A stretch of DNA of 64,000 nucleotides from Opeltia flavorubescens (taxonomy: Eukaryota > Ascomycota > Lecanoromycetes > Teloschistales > Teloschistaceae). Both the position numbers and the translations under genes were made by a program. Of the stretch, positions 22,401 through 36,369 are shown in pieces. The stretch is from assembly GCA_000442125.1 (NCBI GenBank), contig KE546965.1, forward strand, positions 186,001-250,000, read 5' to 3'. The notes beneath the pieces were generated by a model. It had not been told where the DNA came from, did no database searches, and saw nothing but the letters and a program-made list of their open reading frames with translations. How positions within the stretch are numbered: position 1 is the first letter of the stretch; every line of letters begins with the position of its first letter.

Positions 22401-25400
22401 AAAGCACCTCGATGGCCGAGTTAATCAAGGAGCAGGAATGAGTAAAGAAAATAAATCAAGTTAGAGAAGAAAAAATTGACAGTGGGGCGCATTAAAAGAC
22501 GACTTTTTGTTGCCAAGTCTAAAGTTCAAATAGCAGCCAACGCGATAGATATATAAATCGATCAATCGGAACTGGATCTATGAGCAAGGACGAGATCAAA
22601 GAATGAAATGACATAAGCCGTCGAAATCTACGCTTAGCTCGGAGAACCTGCTGATAACAAGCTTGGAAAGATAAGACCATCAAAATCAAACAAGAGTACC
22701 TCTTCTTCCGCAAAGAGTTTCGCTTCTCTCTAGAAATGATTAACAAAAAAGGGCTGAGGGCCCTGTCCACATTTCTTCTAACAATCCCGATGATCAGGCT
22801 ACGATCGAAAAGACTTATTGAGCGCCCATATGAAGGGCTTAAAAGACCGAAGAACCTGTTATATATACAGGGGTAAGAAAGCGCCTGCAAGTTTACAGGT
22901 TGACTAAGTACGAAATGAACGCTTTGCTCCGGCGAGAGATTCAAGGATCAAATTCCAGCATTACAACAACTGGTAAATGCTAGAGGATGTCAAGGCAGAG
23001 AAAGCGGAGAACGTCATATTAGTAATCTCGACGATAGAACATTGCGCCTCTCGGATATTCAATTTTCGATATACTTGATACAGAAGAGAGATAACACAAC
23101 AATCCTTAGAAAGAAAGCGAATAGAAAGTCATCTCTTATCATGAAAGCCATGAACGGTAACTTCCTCCCCGTTCAAGGCTATTATGGAAGCCCACTTGCC
23201 GGTACATGGTTAGTGGTGGTTGGTCCGTTAAGATTCAAGCATTCGAGAGATGAAGCTTTTCAATTTCTCAAAATATTACTTTCAGGATCTTTGGATCATG
23301 ATGTCAACACCTGCTTATCCTTCAAAACCTTAACAAGCTCCCTTAGATCGCGATGGCATAATTTTACGAAGATGTGGGAAGAGTCCCAGGGTAGCACGAG
23401 AATTCTAAAGCTGCGTATTTTAGGCTGGGAACTTGAAGACACCGTAAATAAATCCTAAGCTATTTAGCAGGTTACTCGAAGGAAATTCAAGAGGATTCAT
23501 TCTACTTTCGTTTCCTACTTGACAGGCCATGGAAAGAACTCTGTGCTGATAAACCTGACTCGGTGATGGTTGGGTAAACCATGGGTCCTATCCCGACGTT
23601 GATAACAGATCCGGAAGATCCCTCCACGATTCGACATGTACAAGAAAGCCATCCAGCTCTTCCAAAATGATTCTTTCATCGCCTGATATCATGGCGAAGG
23701 GCTCTTCGTATTTGAGCGCTTGGGTATTCGGTGAAGAGATTCAAGCTTGCAAACACACTTACCATTGTTTCATAAAATCTTGCTATTATCACATTTTTCG
23801 AAATCCAGAAAACGGTGATCAATTGAATTCTGAGGCTAATGATTGGATCGTCCATGATGTTTCTCTTTGTTAAGGATCGTGTTGCTCTCCAAGATCTACC
23901 GCCTAGTACGATATTACATGATGAGTACCTCTGCTGCTAAGAGCAAGACCCAGAATTCGCTAAGATTCAAGATCAAGCCCGGAATGTTCTAAGACAGAGC
24001 GGGGCGATTCTGATATTGAGCAGGGCTATGAAATCGCCACTTTTCAACATTGATTTAAAGAAACGGACTCAGCGCTCCATTAAGCGGATCCGGATCGTTA
24101 CAGAAACTGATGACTGCTTCCATTTTGATCTAACGTTTATCTTTTCCCTTTTTACCATGGAGCATTTAAATATGACGTCTTTGTCTAGAGATATTCAGCT
24201 GGAAGATTGAACATGTTGGTCAATAAAAACGGAAAAGCAATACCGATAAAGACGACGCAAAAAGAAGGCCAGCAATCCTATCTCATGCAACTTCGAAGGA
24301 ACTGCTGGTCCCAAACGCTTGCCCTGTAAAGCGCCGAGCTTAGGGGCATCATTGTCACCAGTCCTACACCTGTTGATGTGGCCCTATCAATTAGTTCAAT
24401 ACTTGCACACGGCTAAGCTAAGATAGTTACAACAGCCGCGATGTGATAATTCTATCTACCGAGTCAATGATCTGAGTATTAGAACTAGTGATAAATGAGC
24501 ACGAATCGAAGCGCTTTGGAGGACAAAGACGACGATCCGAAAGTTGAGGGATTAACATACCCGCATGGGAGCGACTCAGGAGCCATCGCCTGACAATCCA
24601 ATTTGCTAGCTATCCATCAAATGAAGAGTATACACCTCAACGAAGCTCCAATAATGCGGCTTACTGCACACAACGAGGGGATTCTTGAAGCCAGCTCGGA
24701 CCATAAAGCAAAAGCAATTGAGAAGCAATAATAAGGTTGGCGTCACCTAAGACATCCGAAAACTTGAATGTAGGGCTGTTTCTGTCTGCTAGGCTTCCTC
24801 CATACAGTATCCATCCATTTCGACACATAGTGGAATAACTCTAATCCTACCTATCTAGGCGTCAGCTCTCATAATAGCTCCCTCGATAGGGTCAACATCG
24901 ACTTTTTCACAAGAGAGATAGCGCCTAGTTCAATTACTCTATATAATCGAAGGACTTATAGGTATAGTTACTGACATACAAAATGCATACCCTACAGTAT
25001 CTACGAGGATGTAATGGTGATTGTATTTTGCCGCGCCGAGATGGATTTCTTGATATCCTTGATGTTCTCGTTACTATGGAGCGATCATAGTAGAAAAGTG
25101 AATATAAGTACCATAGACAGCTCTATTGAAGGAGATCAAGAAACTCGNCTGTCCCGTCATGGAATTACCTAAGTTGCATTATTACAAAACGCAATACAAG
25201 GCTTTAATCTTACGACTCTGCTCACACACGACACGGAAAAGCACGAAGATATTATGCCTTCGGAATGAGACCATCCTCTCCAAGGAGCTGTCAAAAATAT
25301 TAAACTAAGTCATAGGAGGCGGTATTCAATTATCACAAGAAATCCACCGTTGAGCCTAGAGCGCCTGGAAGAAAACATAAGCACTTTATCGTGGACTACG

Positions 25401-25857
25401 ACGACTGACAGCAATTCTGATTTAGTATCTACATCAACAAAGCCGCCAGATCAGAATAGATCACTGTCCTTGCTCATTAATGTTTCCCATCTCGCAATCG
25501 CTGTCGCCATTTCCTCCGCTCGTCTACAGAATGTTTCCCTTTGGGTGTGAGTTGAATCCATTGAAACCACAGGATATCTTGCGAATCGATCTCTTAACTT
25601 CGGAGCTTGTTGCAGCTTTAGCTGTTGTTTACATGGTGAGATTTGGAGATGCGATAAATGAAATCATGAGCCAGGATGAATTCTACTCAAGCAGAGTCAA
25701 TCATTTCTCGATCAACGTGACAAGACGTTTCTATGGGAGAGTAGCACTGCGCTTAAGACTCTAAGCAACAAGCGATGAAAGCTACTTGACACCTTCAAGG
25801 TTGATGAGAACATTCTCGAAAGCGTGTATGAGAAACCTCAGGCACCAGGAGGATTAG
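16452..25857. other. Nine kb of degenerate DNA with unassigned frames
   Basis: No gene recognised. The longest frames are 21126-21494 (122 codons, only a TTG start, ending in an acidic/aromatic tail with YPYDYPIVDE and a TDGSTDGS duplication) and 23042-23458 (138 codons, TTG start, GPLRFKHSRDEAFQFLKILL). Neither shows a known motif. Frames at 22519-22944 (-) and 18653-19241 (-) look random. The N at 25147 lies inside a 60-codon frame of no evident meaning. Confidence 0.4.
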
Positions 25858-26123
25858 TTGATGTTATGGTTGAGAGTATATAATGGTATTCACCAATCTT
25901 CTATCTGCGCCCCGTATCGGACGATGGAAAACAACCAACGAGGAACTGACTTGTCTAGTCTCTGCATACTGACTCCATACGCTGGTCAGAAATACGCATA
26001 TATCGAGTGTTTTCAAGAACCATCAACCGCGAAAGACACGCCGCAGCTAATCTAGACCTCACAGTCTACTGCCCCTGTGAAGTCGATCGTCATCCGTGCC
26101 CGAAGCACAAGAAAGGCCTTTGT
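25858..26123 (+). pseudogene. Possible relic of a UPF1/NFX1-like superfamily 1 helicase
   Basis: The frame 25858-26055 contains DLSSLCILTPYAGQKYAYIE; ILTPYAGQ at 25966-25989 matches the 'iavLTPY.gQ' signature of the C-terminal RecA domain in UPF1/NFX1-type (ZNFX1-like) helicases. Just downstream, in another frame, 26070-26123 reads CPCEVDRHPCPKHKKGLC, with Cys at positions 1, 3, 10 and 18 and two His, which recalls the Cys/His repeats that follow the helicase domain in that family. The order fits, but the spacing (about 27 residues) is far too short for an intact member, so a deletion would be needed. Walker motifs were not found upstream. Treated as a weak but worthwhile call. Confidence 0.33.
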
Positions 26124-26563
26124 AGGTACACCAAGAGGCTGTGTGTGAGCCATGTAAGGCTATGGTCTTGACCTTGACAGCTGAAGCTTCGGACCATGAT
26201 TCTCCTCCTAGAAGTCCTGGCTATAAGTGCTGCACAAGATATACAAGCTTTCCGCTCCCAAAAAGGCGAAAAACCTTACCAGAAAGCGAAAGTCGATTGC
26301 GAGGCGCTTTTAGATATTAAATTGCATGCTTTGGAGTTTTTCATTCACCACCTACAGTCCATTACCTACAGTGGATTGTCTTGTGAGCTGAGATACCCTG
26401 GTTTCCTATTTGCTCTCTTTCGATCTTGCTTTCATCAACTCAATCTTACATACAATTTCCTCTCTGAAAAGAGCTCTTATTTCCTTGCACCCAAAATCCA
26501 TTCTGTTCCGTGTATAACGCTATGGCCAAAGTCCAGGAAAGCATGATATAGTCACTAAAAGTA

Positions 26564-26755
26564 ATGTGTTTGGTTTACCAAAGGATCTTAGATACACAAC
26601 TTCAAAGGTCACTTCGATGCTTCCACTTCGAGCCATGGCATTGTCTTACGGACGGTCACTGGCTGATGGAGACAGCTCCCAAGAATTTTCGCCGTAGGCC
26701 ACTGTCGTCATGTGCGCTACTCCTTCCGACCGGGCGAATATCTCGTTTCTCTTAA
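26564..26755 (+). pseudogene. Unidentified fragment with EPWHCxxDGHW motif
   Basis: The frame contains FHFEPWHCLTDGHWLMETA; the core EPW..DGHW lies at 26630-26662. A second copy of the same core is found at 48094-48126. Of 33 aligned bases 25 are equal and several differences are synonymous, so both descend from a real coding sequence. The family is unknown to me. Its place 0.5 kb after the Cys-rich segment could mean it is the C-terminal zinc-binding tail of the same relic helicase, but spacing of W, C and GH does not fit the usual NFX1-type tail exactly. Confidence 0.35.
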
Positions 26756-27533
26756 GCTCAGGGGATAGAATAAGTACGGGACCTCAAAATCAGCTAGCCC
26801 AACATCTACTTATTACAGACTCAGACATTGACTGATAGTGCTCACCCCTACCTGGCAGAGAGCCCATCGACTGACAGACCTCATGACCTCTCGGCGGTTC
26901 CATTCTATAGCGACTCCATCCAAGAAAGGCAATAGAGGTGTATCGTTCTTTTCTGACGGGCTACGACTCTCACTCACATATCTAGCAGGCAGAGTCACCT
27001 ACGGACAGCCAGGAAGATTCCCAGACGGCCGACTAAATGCGCGAGGATCTCAGAAAAATGTCAAAAATTATTGTTATCTTCGTCTCGACTCTTAGCCAGG
27101 TAGATGACTTGGCATCTAATAAGACGAGAGTCTGATGAACGCAACCAATAGCAGAGCCCACTATGGTTACACTGCCTTCGACTCACATACTACGGATTAC
27201 CATGGGTCTCTGGCTAATTCCCACACAGGCCGTCGATAAAGGGATGAGATTATCTGTACTCTATCAGAGCTCTCAAGGATTTGCAAGAGTGAAATAGGGG
27301 TTTTGACCGTCAGTCTTACCTTTATATCGGGCGAGAAGGGTATAGGTATGGAGATATACTATTCGATCTCAGACTAAAACACACTGCAAAGAACCGATCT
27401 GACAAAAGGTTTAATCCAATCATTGGAGTAACGTGGACGAATACAACGTTTACCTGAATAATATCACGGGTTTGGTCAAGCATCAAACTTTATTGACCGA
27501 AATCTTGTCATCTATATCAAGATAGTCTCCTAA

Positions 27534-27917
27534 AAGACTCATCTACTAGTCAATTTCTGGAGAGCCTTTACTCCAACGGACAGAGAAGTGCAACATATCT
27601 TGGTATTAATCACATTCCGAACATGTCATCCTCTTGACATAACAATCCTCATAAGTCTCAACTGGGGTCGATTATCTAATCTCGGAATTTTCCATCTCCC
27701 TGAAACCTCAAGCGACGAGTAGATTAACCATGCTCTAGATGTTACCAGTACCGCACTCGAGAGTGCCTTTGCACAGGCACACATCAGTGCATGGTTGAAT
27801 ATTTGGAACAACGAAACGATGACTGGTATTCCTGAAAGCTCTCTAGAGATACAAGCCTTACTGAAACTTCTAGATGGTGAGTTTATAGGGACTGAATCCG
27901 AGTTTGGCCTGACATGA
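27534..27917 (+). pseudogene. Possible unidentified gene relic, one frame with one stop
   Basis: A single + frame spans 128 codons with one internal TAG and no usable start. Before the stop it reads FWRAFTPTDREVQHILVLI and later LNWGRLSNLGIFHLPE; after it, ALESAFAQAHISAWLNIW and ESSLEIQALLKLLDGEF. The alternation of hydrophobic and charged residues is protein-like. I recognise no family. Frame length with one stop is not decisive here. Confidence 0.22.
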
Positions 27918-30900
27918 GAGCGGGGAAGCGGTTGGTTATAATAACAGCTTTCCCTTTTGTGTGTTGGTTAATACGTGGTGAATATTTAATCAAACGTACT
28001 TGCCTATCGCAATCGGGCCGTACTTTGGGGCGAAGAACTTACCGTTTACCACAAGACCGACCAGTTTATAACATTTGTTTTTCATTAAAAAAAACGCGTA
28101 CCATTTCCTGGCCGAAAGATCCTTGAGTCTCGCTTGCACAGGGTCGAGGGCAATGGTGACAGGATTTGAAAATTCTATGGGTTGTCGTTCTCATCTCGTG
28201 GTGTTGACTCTTCTTGGACTTCAATCAAACAAACTTGATAGTTATAGCCTGATTATCAGAGCTGAATCGGCAGTCGAATGGTAAATTCATGCTTTCTGCC
28301 TAAAGAGAACATACTTTTAAGCACGTCGATCTATTCCGATATAGAGCTTTGAAGGAAACATATACATGCCGCGTCGGCACTGCTAAAATTATATGAGACC
28401 TGCTAGGATGACGAGAGACACGAGCGATACGTTGAATACTCGACAGACAAGATTGCACCAATCAATAACCTCCATGAATCCTAATACGGACCGGCCATGG
28501 TATTCAACCAAGCAACGGGATAACTCTTAGCCCGAGAGAACGATGACAGAAGCGGCTCACAGACGATGGATGCCATGAAGAGACATGAAAAATCGGCCGA
28601 AGAAGGGTACGATAAGTGAATATACAAGATACCATGCATTATTCTGTTATTTAGCATTCATCACTGGATCCAAATCCCTCAGATTCAAATGTTACCTCTT
28701 CTTATTTAGCCTTCAGCCTGCAGCAGAAAAATGAGAACTTACGTGGAGAGTCGATGGTAGACTCTATAAACGAGAAAGAGGCTGCCCCATTGCTATATCC
28801 TGGTGCAGTTACTCATCTCGGTTATAACGGTGGCGTTCTGTTCCTTGAATGGATCTGGGTCCTGCATATGCTCCAGGTTGGGGAATGTATTCTCAGGTTC
28901 CTAAATATCCTCAGGTAATTCACTAGAGTCTAGTGATGTGCTCGGGGGTCTCTTGTTCCTCCAACTAATCATACGTACGGGTCTGCATATGGCCATTCTC
29001 TTTAAATTAGCCCTCCTCATCTCGCTATCCTATCTTAGATCCCTCTTTTCACCCCTTTGATCATTACTACTCCTGCTATTCATATCTGCTGAGTGTACCA
29101 GACAACGCCAGCTATCTTCAAGGGACCATGGTACGCGGATAAGAATTTATTCATAATCAGAGGAAGTGTTTTTTCTGGATCGATTCAGAGCTTGCACATC
29201 AGATATGATGTTCTGTCTCACTTCAGGAAGTCTCACCAGGGAAGAACGGAATACCCAGTAAGAGCTGCAGACAGATCAGAGCCTGTATGGGAATTAAACA
29301 CTTGTGGGCATCCCATATTATGGTTTATACCGCCTAATTAATGGAGAGCTTGGTCTGCTTTATTCCGTTTGCTGTATAATTCATATTCAAAGACTCAAGC
29401 CCCCACACAAAGCGAAGAAAGCGGGATCGGCCATGTTCCTTAAGGAGTGGATAGTTACCAAGTGAGTCTTATCTCAGATCCAGGTCAGATGGTGGAGATA
29501 CCCTCCACAGCAGCTATCTTCAAACGAGACGTTTGACCGGTATCAATGCCTTACGCTTGAAGTACCTGTCATAAAACGAGGCAGTCATTAACAGTTATGG
29601 TCCAATCCTTCGGTCAAGAAAGTGATAACAAAAAGATGGAGCACTGGTCTTCGCATTAGGAGATGCTTCAAACCATCAAAATTGACAGAAATATCCTGGA
29701 GAGCATTGCAAGAAACCCGCGTGAAGACTCAGTGTTACACTAGGGATGAGTACTGATGCAATGCTGGAGGTACGATAAAATTGTATTACGGATGTGAGCT
29801 ACATTCTTTTCACTGCAATCTCTAAGTTCTTGTATCTGAAGAATCAAAAGTACACCATCTCAACCAGGCTTTTGATGGCAGACCTGGAGTTACTAGTACA
29901 ATTCTTTAAAACGTACGCTTCAGACGACTGCTTAATAGCAGTGGTGAACACTCACAATATCTGGAACGTCCAGAAGCCACTTCTAATCGCCCAGACTTTG
30001 GACGCTCTCCAATATGGCATGAAAGAATTTACGGACAATGAAAGACCTAGGCTTCAATTTCTTCATGCAATCGCCGAAGTGTATCACCTCAAGGTTTCCA
30101 AAAGCCCATTTACCGCACTTAACAGTGATGCTGCAACCGAGACACTAACCTAAAACAGCTTTATCATAGCTTCACCATATGAGAATAAGATGAAGTTGCG
30201 GAGTTGAGGAGACCCTCTTTACGGTCCTTGATTGTCTATTGAATCCAAATTGTGCCTCAGTAAGGGATCGTGACACCAGTTTTCTACCGATCACCTTTGT
30301 CTTCAAGACTTTTGGCCTAAATTCAAGATATATCGATATGTCGCTCCGCAGATGTATTTGGCACCCATGCTTGCCAATGTTTCACGAAGTTGGCTACTAT
30401 CATGTACTTGCGCTGGTGAAGGTTGGTATAACTAATCCCTCCACTTCTCAATTTCTCCTCTTACAATTCCCAAGCCTCCCCTCCTAACATCTACTTCCAT
30501 TCCATTCTCCCCAGAATCTGATACCTTCCTGTCACATAACATTGCTCACTTCTCACACCCTGTATCAACCACCGCCTCATTGAAAATGATTACTACAAAT
30601 ACAGCCCTACCTTTGATCAACACCCCAACGTCAAGAAAGGGTTCCAAAATGGATTTTGATAAGCCTTAGAGCTTCTCCTCCAACGTAAACATACTTGCCT
30701 TCTATTTCACGATACTCTCCGACTGGCGCCTCCTCCATGCCTACTAAGAAATCTGGTGAAGGAAGTTGGGGAGCTTTATTTCACACATAGCCGCGGAGAC
30801 TATCCAATAAGGAGAAGGTGGTAAATGATAAGAGAACACTCGACTTTAGCAATGACACACTTGGTTCGGGTCACGATGCGGTTGCTCACGTCACGGAGAG

Positions 30901-32873
30901 GATATCTGACCACGCTGAACGACCCATCTCGGTCAGCAGGGTAATTCCACTTTCTAAGGAAGATCTTATAATGCGTTGGTCCACCGACTTTGATGTGAAC
31001 GGTAAAATGCTTCAATTCGATTCTAAGCTTAAACATTGGTATTATAGCATATGACCGGGTGAAGATGTATTTCCACCATTTTAAGTCAACTCAAACAAGC
31101 ACCCTTATGAAAATGCCAGCTGTGGTTCCTCCGAGTCGATGTCCGGGACGTTCTGACCATTGATTAAAGCGCAAACAATTTGAACGCTACGATCATTTAC
31201 GGTATAGCATTGCTCTTTCCAGAGTAGATAGTTTGGTATGCGTATTCAAGACTTCAACCGAGAATCAGATGAGTCTGAACCTTCGCTGTTTCAGTGCTGT
31301 ACCATCATTCTTTGAAATGTGGCCATTCCACGTGCGCCTGACGATGATGGATGCATCGTCAAGCAAGCCGTAAATGGGCAGTGAAAGGAGGTGCTAATAT
31401 ATACAAGTAGTATCAACAATTCAACATCCTGCTGCCAATGTCCCTGGGCCTCTCATTACCTCCTCGGTCGTTTCTGGCATTATCCTAATTAGATGGGGCC
31501 ATTATTTGAAACCAGATTCTACCACGTCGTATCATTTGCATACCGTAGCAGCTTCAGTCGTCGCGAGTCCCAACTTAATCTTGGAAAGACTAGCNTCACG
31601 GAGGGAGAGTCATAAAGTCATTGAATCGATGCCTGAAGAAGTTTGGAAAAATTGGAAGATCCTTACCATTCCATCATGATTACAGAAATTCTAGAGATGC
31701 CGATGGATCAATACCGATGCTACGGTGAAGTTCCCGCTGCCGTTCATTATAGATTCCTAGTAATAAGAACTCAACGAATGGTTATCATCAGTTGAGAAAC
31801 ATAAAGAGTCGTGGGAAGAGCGTGGGACGATAAGTGGATAAGGGAGAACCTTACGTTCATCATGGATATGAAGCCCCTAGTATGATATATTCTGAGCTTA
31901 GATCGAAAAGCATTCTTGACGAGTCGAAAGAGGCAGTGTCACCTCTCAAGTCTTTTCATATCTATCTTCCCGATTTTCTCCAAGGGCTCCAAGGGATTTC
32001 TCTCACATAATCCTTTCTTACACTACGCTCAACTCATACTTACCTATCCCTGACTACAAGAGGGCGCAGATATTCCAGAGAAAGCCATCCTCTATTCTCG
32101 CGAATCTGGGGTCAAAATTTTGATATATCTATACATCCGGAACCTACGAACATGCTAGCACAACGGAAAGAACCATTTATCTGAAATGAGAACCCATCGG
32201 ATAGAGGTGTTCGAGATCCAAGATCAATATTTTGCCGCCTGACGCTATTACATACCATTAGGGTTTGCCATCTATAAATCTGCGTCTCAAGACATTACGC
32301 TCATACTCGTTGGATCTTGTCTCGATTGGCTCGGGGAACACAGTTGTGTCTAATCTATATATAAATCTAACCTATCTCGAACTACATCGTAGAAGATCTT
32401 TGTCGATCACAATCACAAATCTACCCGCGACAATGCGATTCCTTAGGTACAAAGCTGCCTCCGAATACCTAGCCAACAAGAATCTGAAAGCATGCGAATC
32501 TGGGACATACATAAATAGCATCTCGTGTACGGAAGTCTGACAGCGACGTGAAATGATCAACGAAATTAATATTTTGCCTAGATTCAGCAGATAAATCCGA
32601 AAATCGCAAGGCTCGTCTTAGTCTAAGTGATACGACTTAATTATAAAGAACATCGAGATCAAAACTGCGCTCCCTGATATCAAATGAAACGAGAAGCGCT
32701 TTTATATATGCATCGAAGATCGCCGCCATCATCATCACCACGAACACCACAACACCAACACCTGCCCCTTATTACCGTAGCAGTGCATCTACGCGCAGAG
32801 GAATGCTGACACAAGAGATTCATCGTAGACGAGAAATCAACATGCCCGCAAAATTCTGCAAACAGATATCATT
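27918..32873. other. Degenerate DNA with a few protein-like frames
   Basis: No gene recognised. 29794-30153 (119 codons) has a helical-looking middle (LIAQTLDALQYGMKEF, RLQFLHAIAEVYHLKV) but no known motif. 30789-31054 is open for about 88 codons (HAERPISVSRVIPLSKEDLI). 30460-30560 is pyrimidine-rich and could be intron or 5' UTR residue. The N at 31595 lies in featureless sequence. Confidence 0.4.
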
Positions 32874-33090
32874 ATGAGTACGGCGTCGACAGAAGAGACT
32901 TTTAATGAGATCCTGAGTGTCATGAAAGAAATAGCAGTTGAAGTATGAATGAATCGACATGGTTCTCCTCACATTTTGACACTGATACGCTTAGTTGGGA
33001 CCTAGCCGATGTCAAGAGCGTAGTGCCAGGAAAATGGGGAAGCAAGAAGTACCCCTTTATCAAAGCTCAAAATTTCCAGGATTCTTCAAT
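32874..33090 (+). pseudogene. Relic of repeated gene family (DVK..GKWG type), N-terminal piece
   Basis: ATG at 32874 begins MSTASTEETFNEILSVMKEI and stops after 24 codons. After a frame slip a second frame reads WDLADVKSVVPGKWG and then PFIKAQNFQDSS. The second part matches the 39.25-39.35 kb relic (DVTDVKKIVLGKWG, then LIKAQHFRESSM in a slipped frame). Similarity between the copies is visible at both DNA (about 60 per cent) and peptide level. The family is not one I can name. The preceding 100 bases are C/A-rich (caccacaacaccaacacctg) as fungal 5' leaders often are. Confidence 0.4.
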
Positions 33091-36000
33091 TTGTAAATAT
33101 TAACTAAAGAGAGGTGCACATGGAAGCACCAATGATATTTGTTATGGAACCATTCAACGGTTGAACATACGCTAATTCTGGGCTCTGGTCTCCGTTCAAC
33201 CCAGGTGGTGTCGTTACTGTATGACAATGACTAGAAAGAATATTTCAAGGACTGTTTTGGGAGAGAAGATAGGCCCAGAGGGCCATGGATATTAATGCCG
33301 TAAACATCACTAGACTCTCCATCAAAAATAGTTGATGCACACTGGTGGGCGCATTACCAACTCAAACAAAGATACTGCACTTCAAGGACGGATTTAGTCT
33401 TACCTAGCGTAAGCTATTGACGATATTGACGATAATAAGCTCGATGTATGATTATGTATTGAATATCTGGTGCTCTCTACTGTCTCTCGTTTTGCAACCC
33501 GAACTGAGTCGTTCCTGCCCAAGAGCGAATTCCCCTCATGCTGTGGTACGCGTGCTTATCCTTGGATAATTTGCATTTAGTCTTGTTCCTACCCAACACC
33601 TGATCATATCATGGATCACAATTCTACGTAAGTTTGGTTGAAATTCCGGGACGTCTCAGATTAACACCTGAGGTTGCGACCTACCGAAAGACATCAGCAT
33701 ATACAAATTACCCATTTCCAACGCTTGTGCCTCAAGATTATCCCCCACAGCCAAACTCAAGCGCCACAAAACCCGGACCGGACCCGAGAGCTTCATCGAG
33801 AGCGTCCCGAGCAGTTATACACGAACCAAGTAAAGACAAGAAAAGATTGCATCCCTGATTCCGTTCAACCGCGCCGAAATGAGGAATTCTCCGACGTAGA
33901 GAGCACCACGGCAATCTCGATTAGGACAGACCTTCCAGCTACAGCATCAAAATGCCGAAAGCCCACCACTAGAAGACTGACTTTGTGCTTGAAATCCGTA
34001 ATCGTCCTTAGCTATTGACCGATTTTCAGGTCTCTCCAACTAGCTTTTAATTTGGCCATACTCACATTACCGAATAGATACTCGCTTGAAATTTCTACGA
34101 CTCCGTGATATAATCAATAGTGTTGCATCCCTATATGCCTAGAACTTTGAGCGCAACATCATCAGCGGGAGCGGAGACACCCTGATGAATTATATAGCAA
34201 GAGATAGCACATCCGGCGACAGCCAAGTCAAGCAAGCTAGCCGAGGACGCGAGAACAAGATCAACATATGGTCAACCCTGCCGAACTCTCAGAGTACGAT
34301 ACAAAGCTGCGGCAGAATACTATTTCCTGGCATGACGATTTTCGGCGCATAACTTCAGAGTTTATTCGACACATAGTCTCTGGATCACGTACAAATCTAT
34401 AATGAGATGAAGTTTCTGTGAAGCTCAGGTAGTAGAGTACATCAATTGTGAATCAGCTATTCCAGAAAACTAGAAAGATTGCTGTAAGAAACGAATCACG
34501 GATCTTGATGCAACCAGCTCCGATATAGCAGTGAAAGCCAGGAGGATCATATACAAGAGTCTCTTGAGTAGAAGCTACCTTATAACACCTCGGATTGGAC
34601 GACCTTTTTCTTGCTGAATAAAATTCCGAAAGCTGGCTAGTTGAACACTTCCCGTACTGGGAATGCTTAGCTGACGGAATCTTATGATGAACACAAGAAG
34701 AATCTATCACTTGAAGACCGAACGATCGAAACACTGATTAGCAACTCCCCAAGTGACTTGAGTAAATTAATGAGACTTGATTTAGGATCTCACTTAGAGC
34801 TACTCACAAAAACGGGACTGTTCACCGACAACAACCCTATGAACCTGCTTCCTACATTCTACATGGAAATGATGCATTCGAGTTCAAAGATGACGTGATG
34901 CAACCAAGGTCATCCCAGTGTTATCCTTGGATCGTATGGCTTTTTCAAAGCATCAAGAAGTACTGGCCTGAATCTATAGGCCTCCTGTTGTTTTCCACTT
35001 CGTCGAGCGGATTTCTCCTATTCCTTAGCAAAAGAGCTATCATTGGTTAATTCTTCAATTCACAATCCTTACGCCAAGCGATGGCTTAGCTTCTGCCTCT
35101 CAACTGGAGAGGCTTTAAATACAGGAACAACTGAACAGCCAACTTTCTCAAATTAAAGCAAAAGTCAGTGATACGACAACATTGAGGTATCAGTAACTCA
35201 AGATTCAAAAGGCGATCAAACATTAGTTCAACAAAGAGTGGCCAGGCTGCTAAATATCTGCCCTCATGTGGAGAGTAGGTAAGCACATACGAGGAGGTCC
35301 TAGATCGAGTACGCTTTCGGTGCATTCTGGATAGAAAGTGCAGATAAGCGGAATTTGAAACGAGATGCCTGTAGTATACTATCTCCAGCACGATACAGAG
35401 CAAGCTCTACCACTCGTTTCTCGTCACAATTGGCAAAAGGTCATCCTGCTGGGACTATATCGAAATGAAAGGTTGTACCGATTTTGCAGGGAAGATTGCT
35501 TTAATAGCTATTAAGCTAAAGGGAGGATCCAGCGCGGATCTCGAGACGCAGAATATGAAGACAGCAAAAATTCGAACTCACGTATCGACTCATTCGCTGA
35601 GTAGAATCTCGCGTCCATAGCGCGATTCATTCATAATACGATTGTTGAACAGGCTTATCTGGCCGATCCAGCATTCGAGGTCAAGCGAGATTAGACTTCC
35701 ACAAAATACTAACAGCTGTGAACATGATGTTCGTACTTCTCATGTTTTCGCTTCCTCCGTTGTAATCCTAGATGAACTGATTCAATGTCCGGAAACGATT
35801 GATCAGCAAGATGTATCAAAAATGCCTCAGACTATCGAGGAAGCAGCATGTGATAACTGATCGCCAGTCTCAGAAGTGCTTATGTCCATTACCATACATA
35901 GTTGCAACTTAGTGTGGGAGGAGACTCTTCTCAAAAAGCGGCCCCTGATAATACAAATCGTTAACGCAGAAAGACGAGCTCTGATTAACAAAGATAATCT

Positions 36001-36341
36001 CGAGGTCTGAATTTTGAGTTTAAGTCCGCGCGACATCAATACGCAAAAGACAACAATGCTCGAGACTTGATCGCGAGTGCAGTGAGCAGTCTAGTGATTG
36101 TTTTGGAAGAAGTACAGGATTGTCTGCACCTCCAGACAGTAAGATGATGTTTCTTGCCTGCAGTCCATTTTTATACCCCATGTTCAGCTACTAAAAACCT
36201 CTCCCTCGCGAGTACTCGGTTTATCATGCTGCATATACTGCAAATGTAGCAGAGTTAATAGGGGCAACGGTTTCCGCCCCTTAGCAAGTGAACCCTTATA
36301 CACTCTCGACGACTCAGACAACGATGTCATCGTCGTTCGCG
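33091..36341. other. Degenerate DNA, no recognisable gene
   Basis: Frames at 33634-34018 (Pro/Ser/Arg-rich), 34453-34734 (-), 35086-35403 (-) and 35642-35860 were read and resemble nothing known. From about 35870 a + frame MSITIHSCNLVWEETLLKK looks protein-like for some 45 codons. No structural RNA or repeat seen. Confidence 0.4.
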
Positions 36342-36369
36342 CCACCACCACCACCACCACCACCACCAC
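36342..36369 (+). repeat. (CCA)n microsatellite, about nine units
   Basis: An uninterrupted CCA/ACC run. Depending on the frame it reads poly-Pro, poly-Thr or poly-His. Its purity contrasts with the heavy decay around it, so it is probably a recent slippage expansion. The Thr frame is flanked by DDSDNDVIVVRAT and VPDGRRTTIPTLV, which looks more protein-like than the poly-Pro frame (APPPPPPPPPLSP). Confidence 0.9.
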
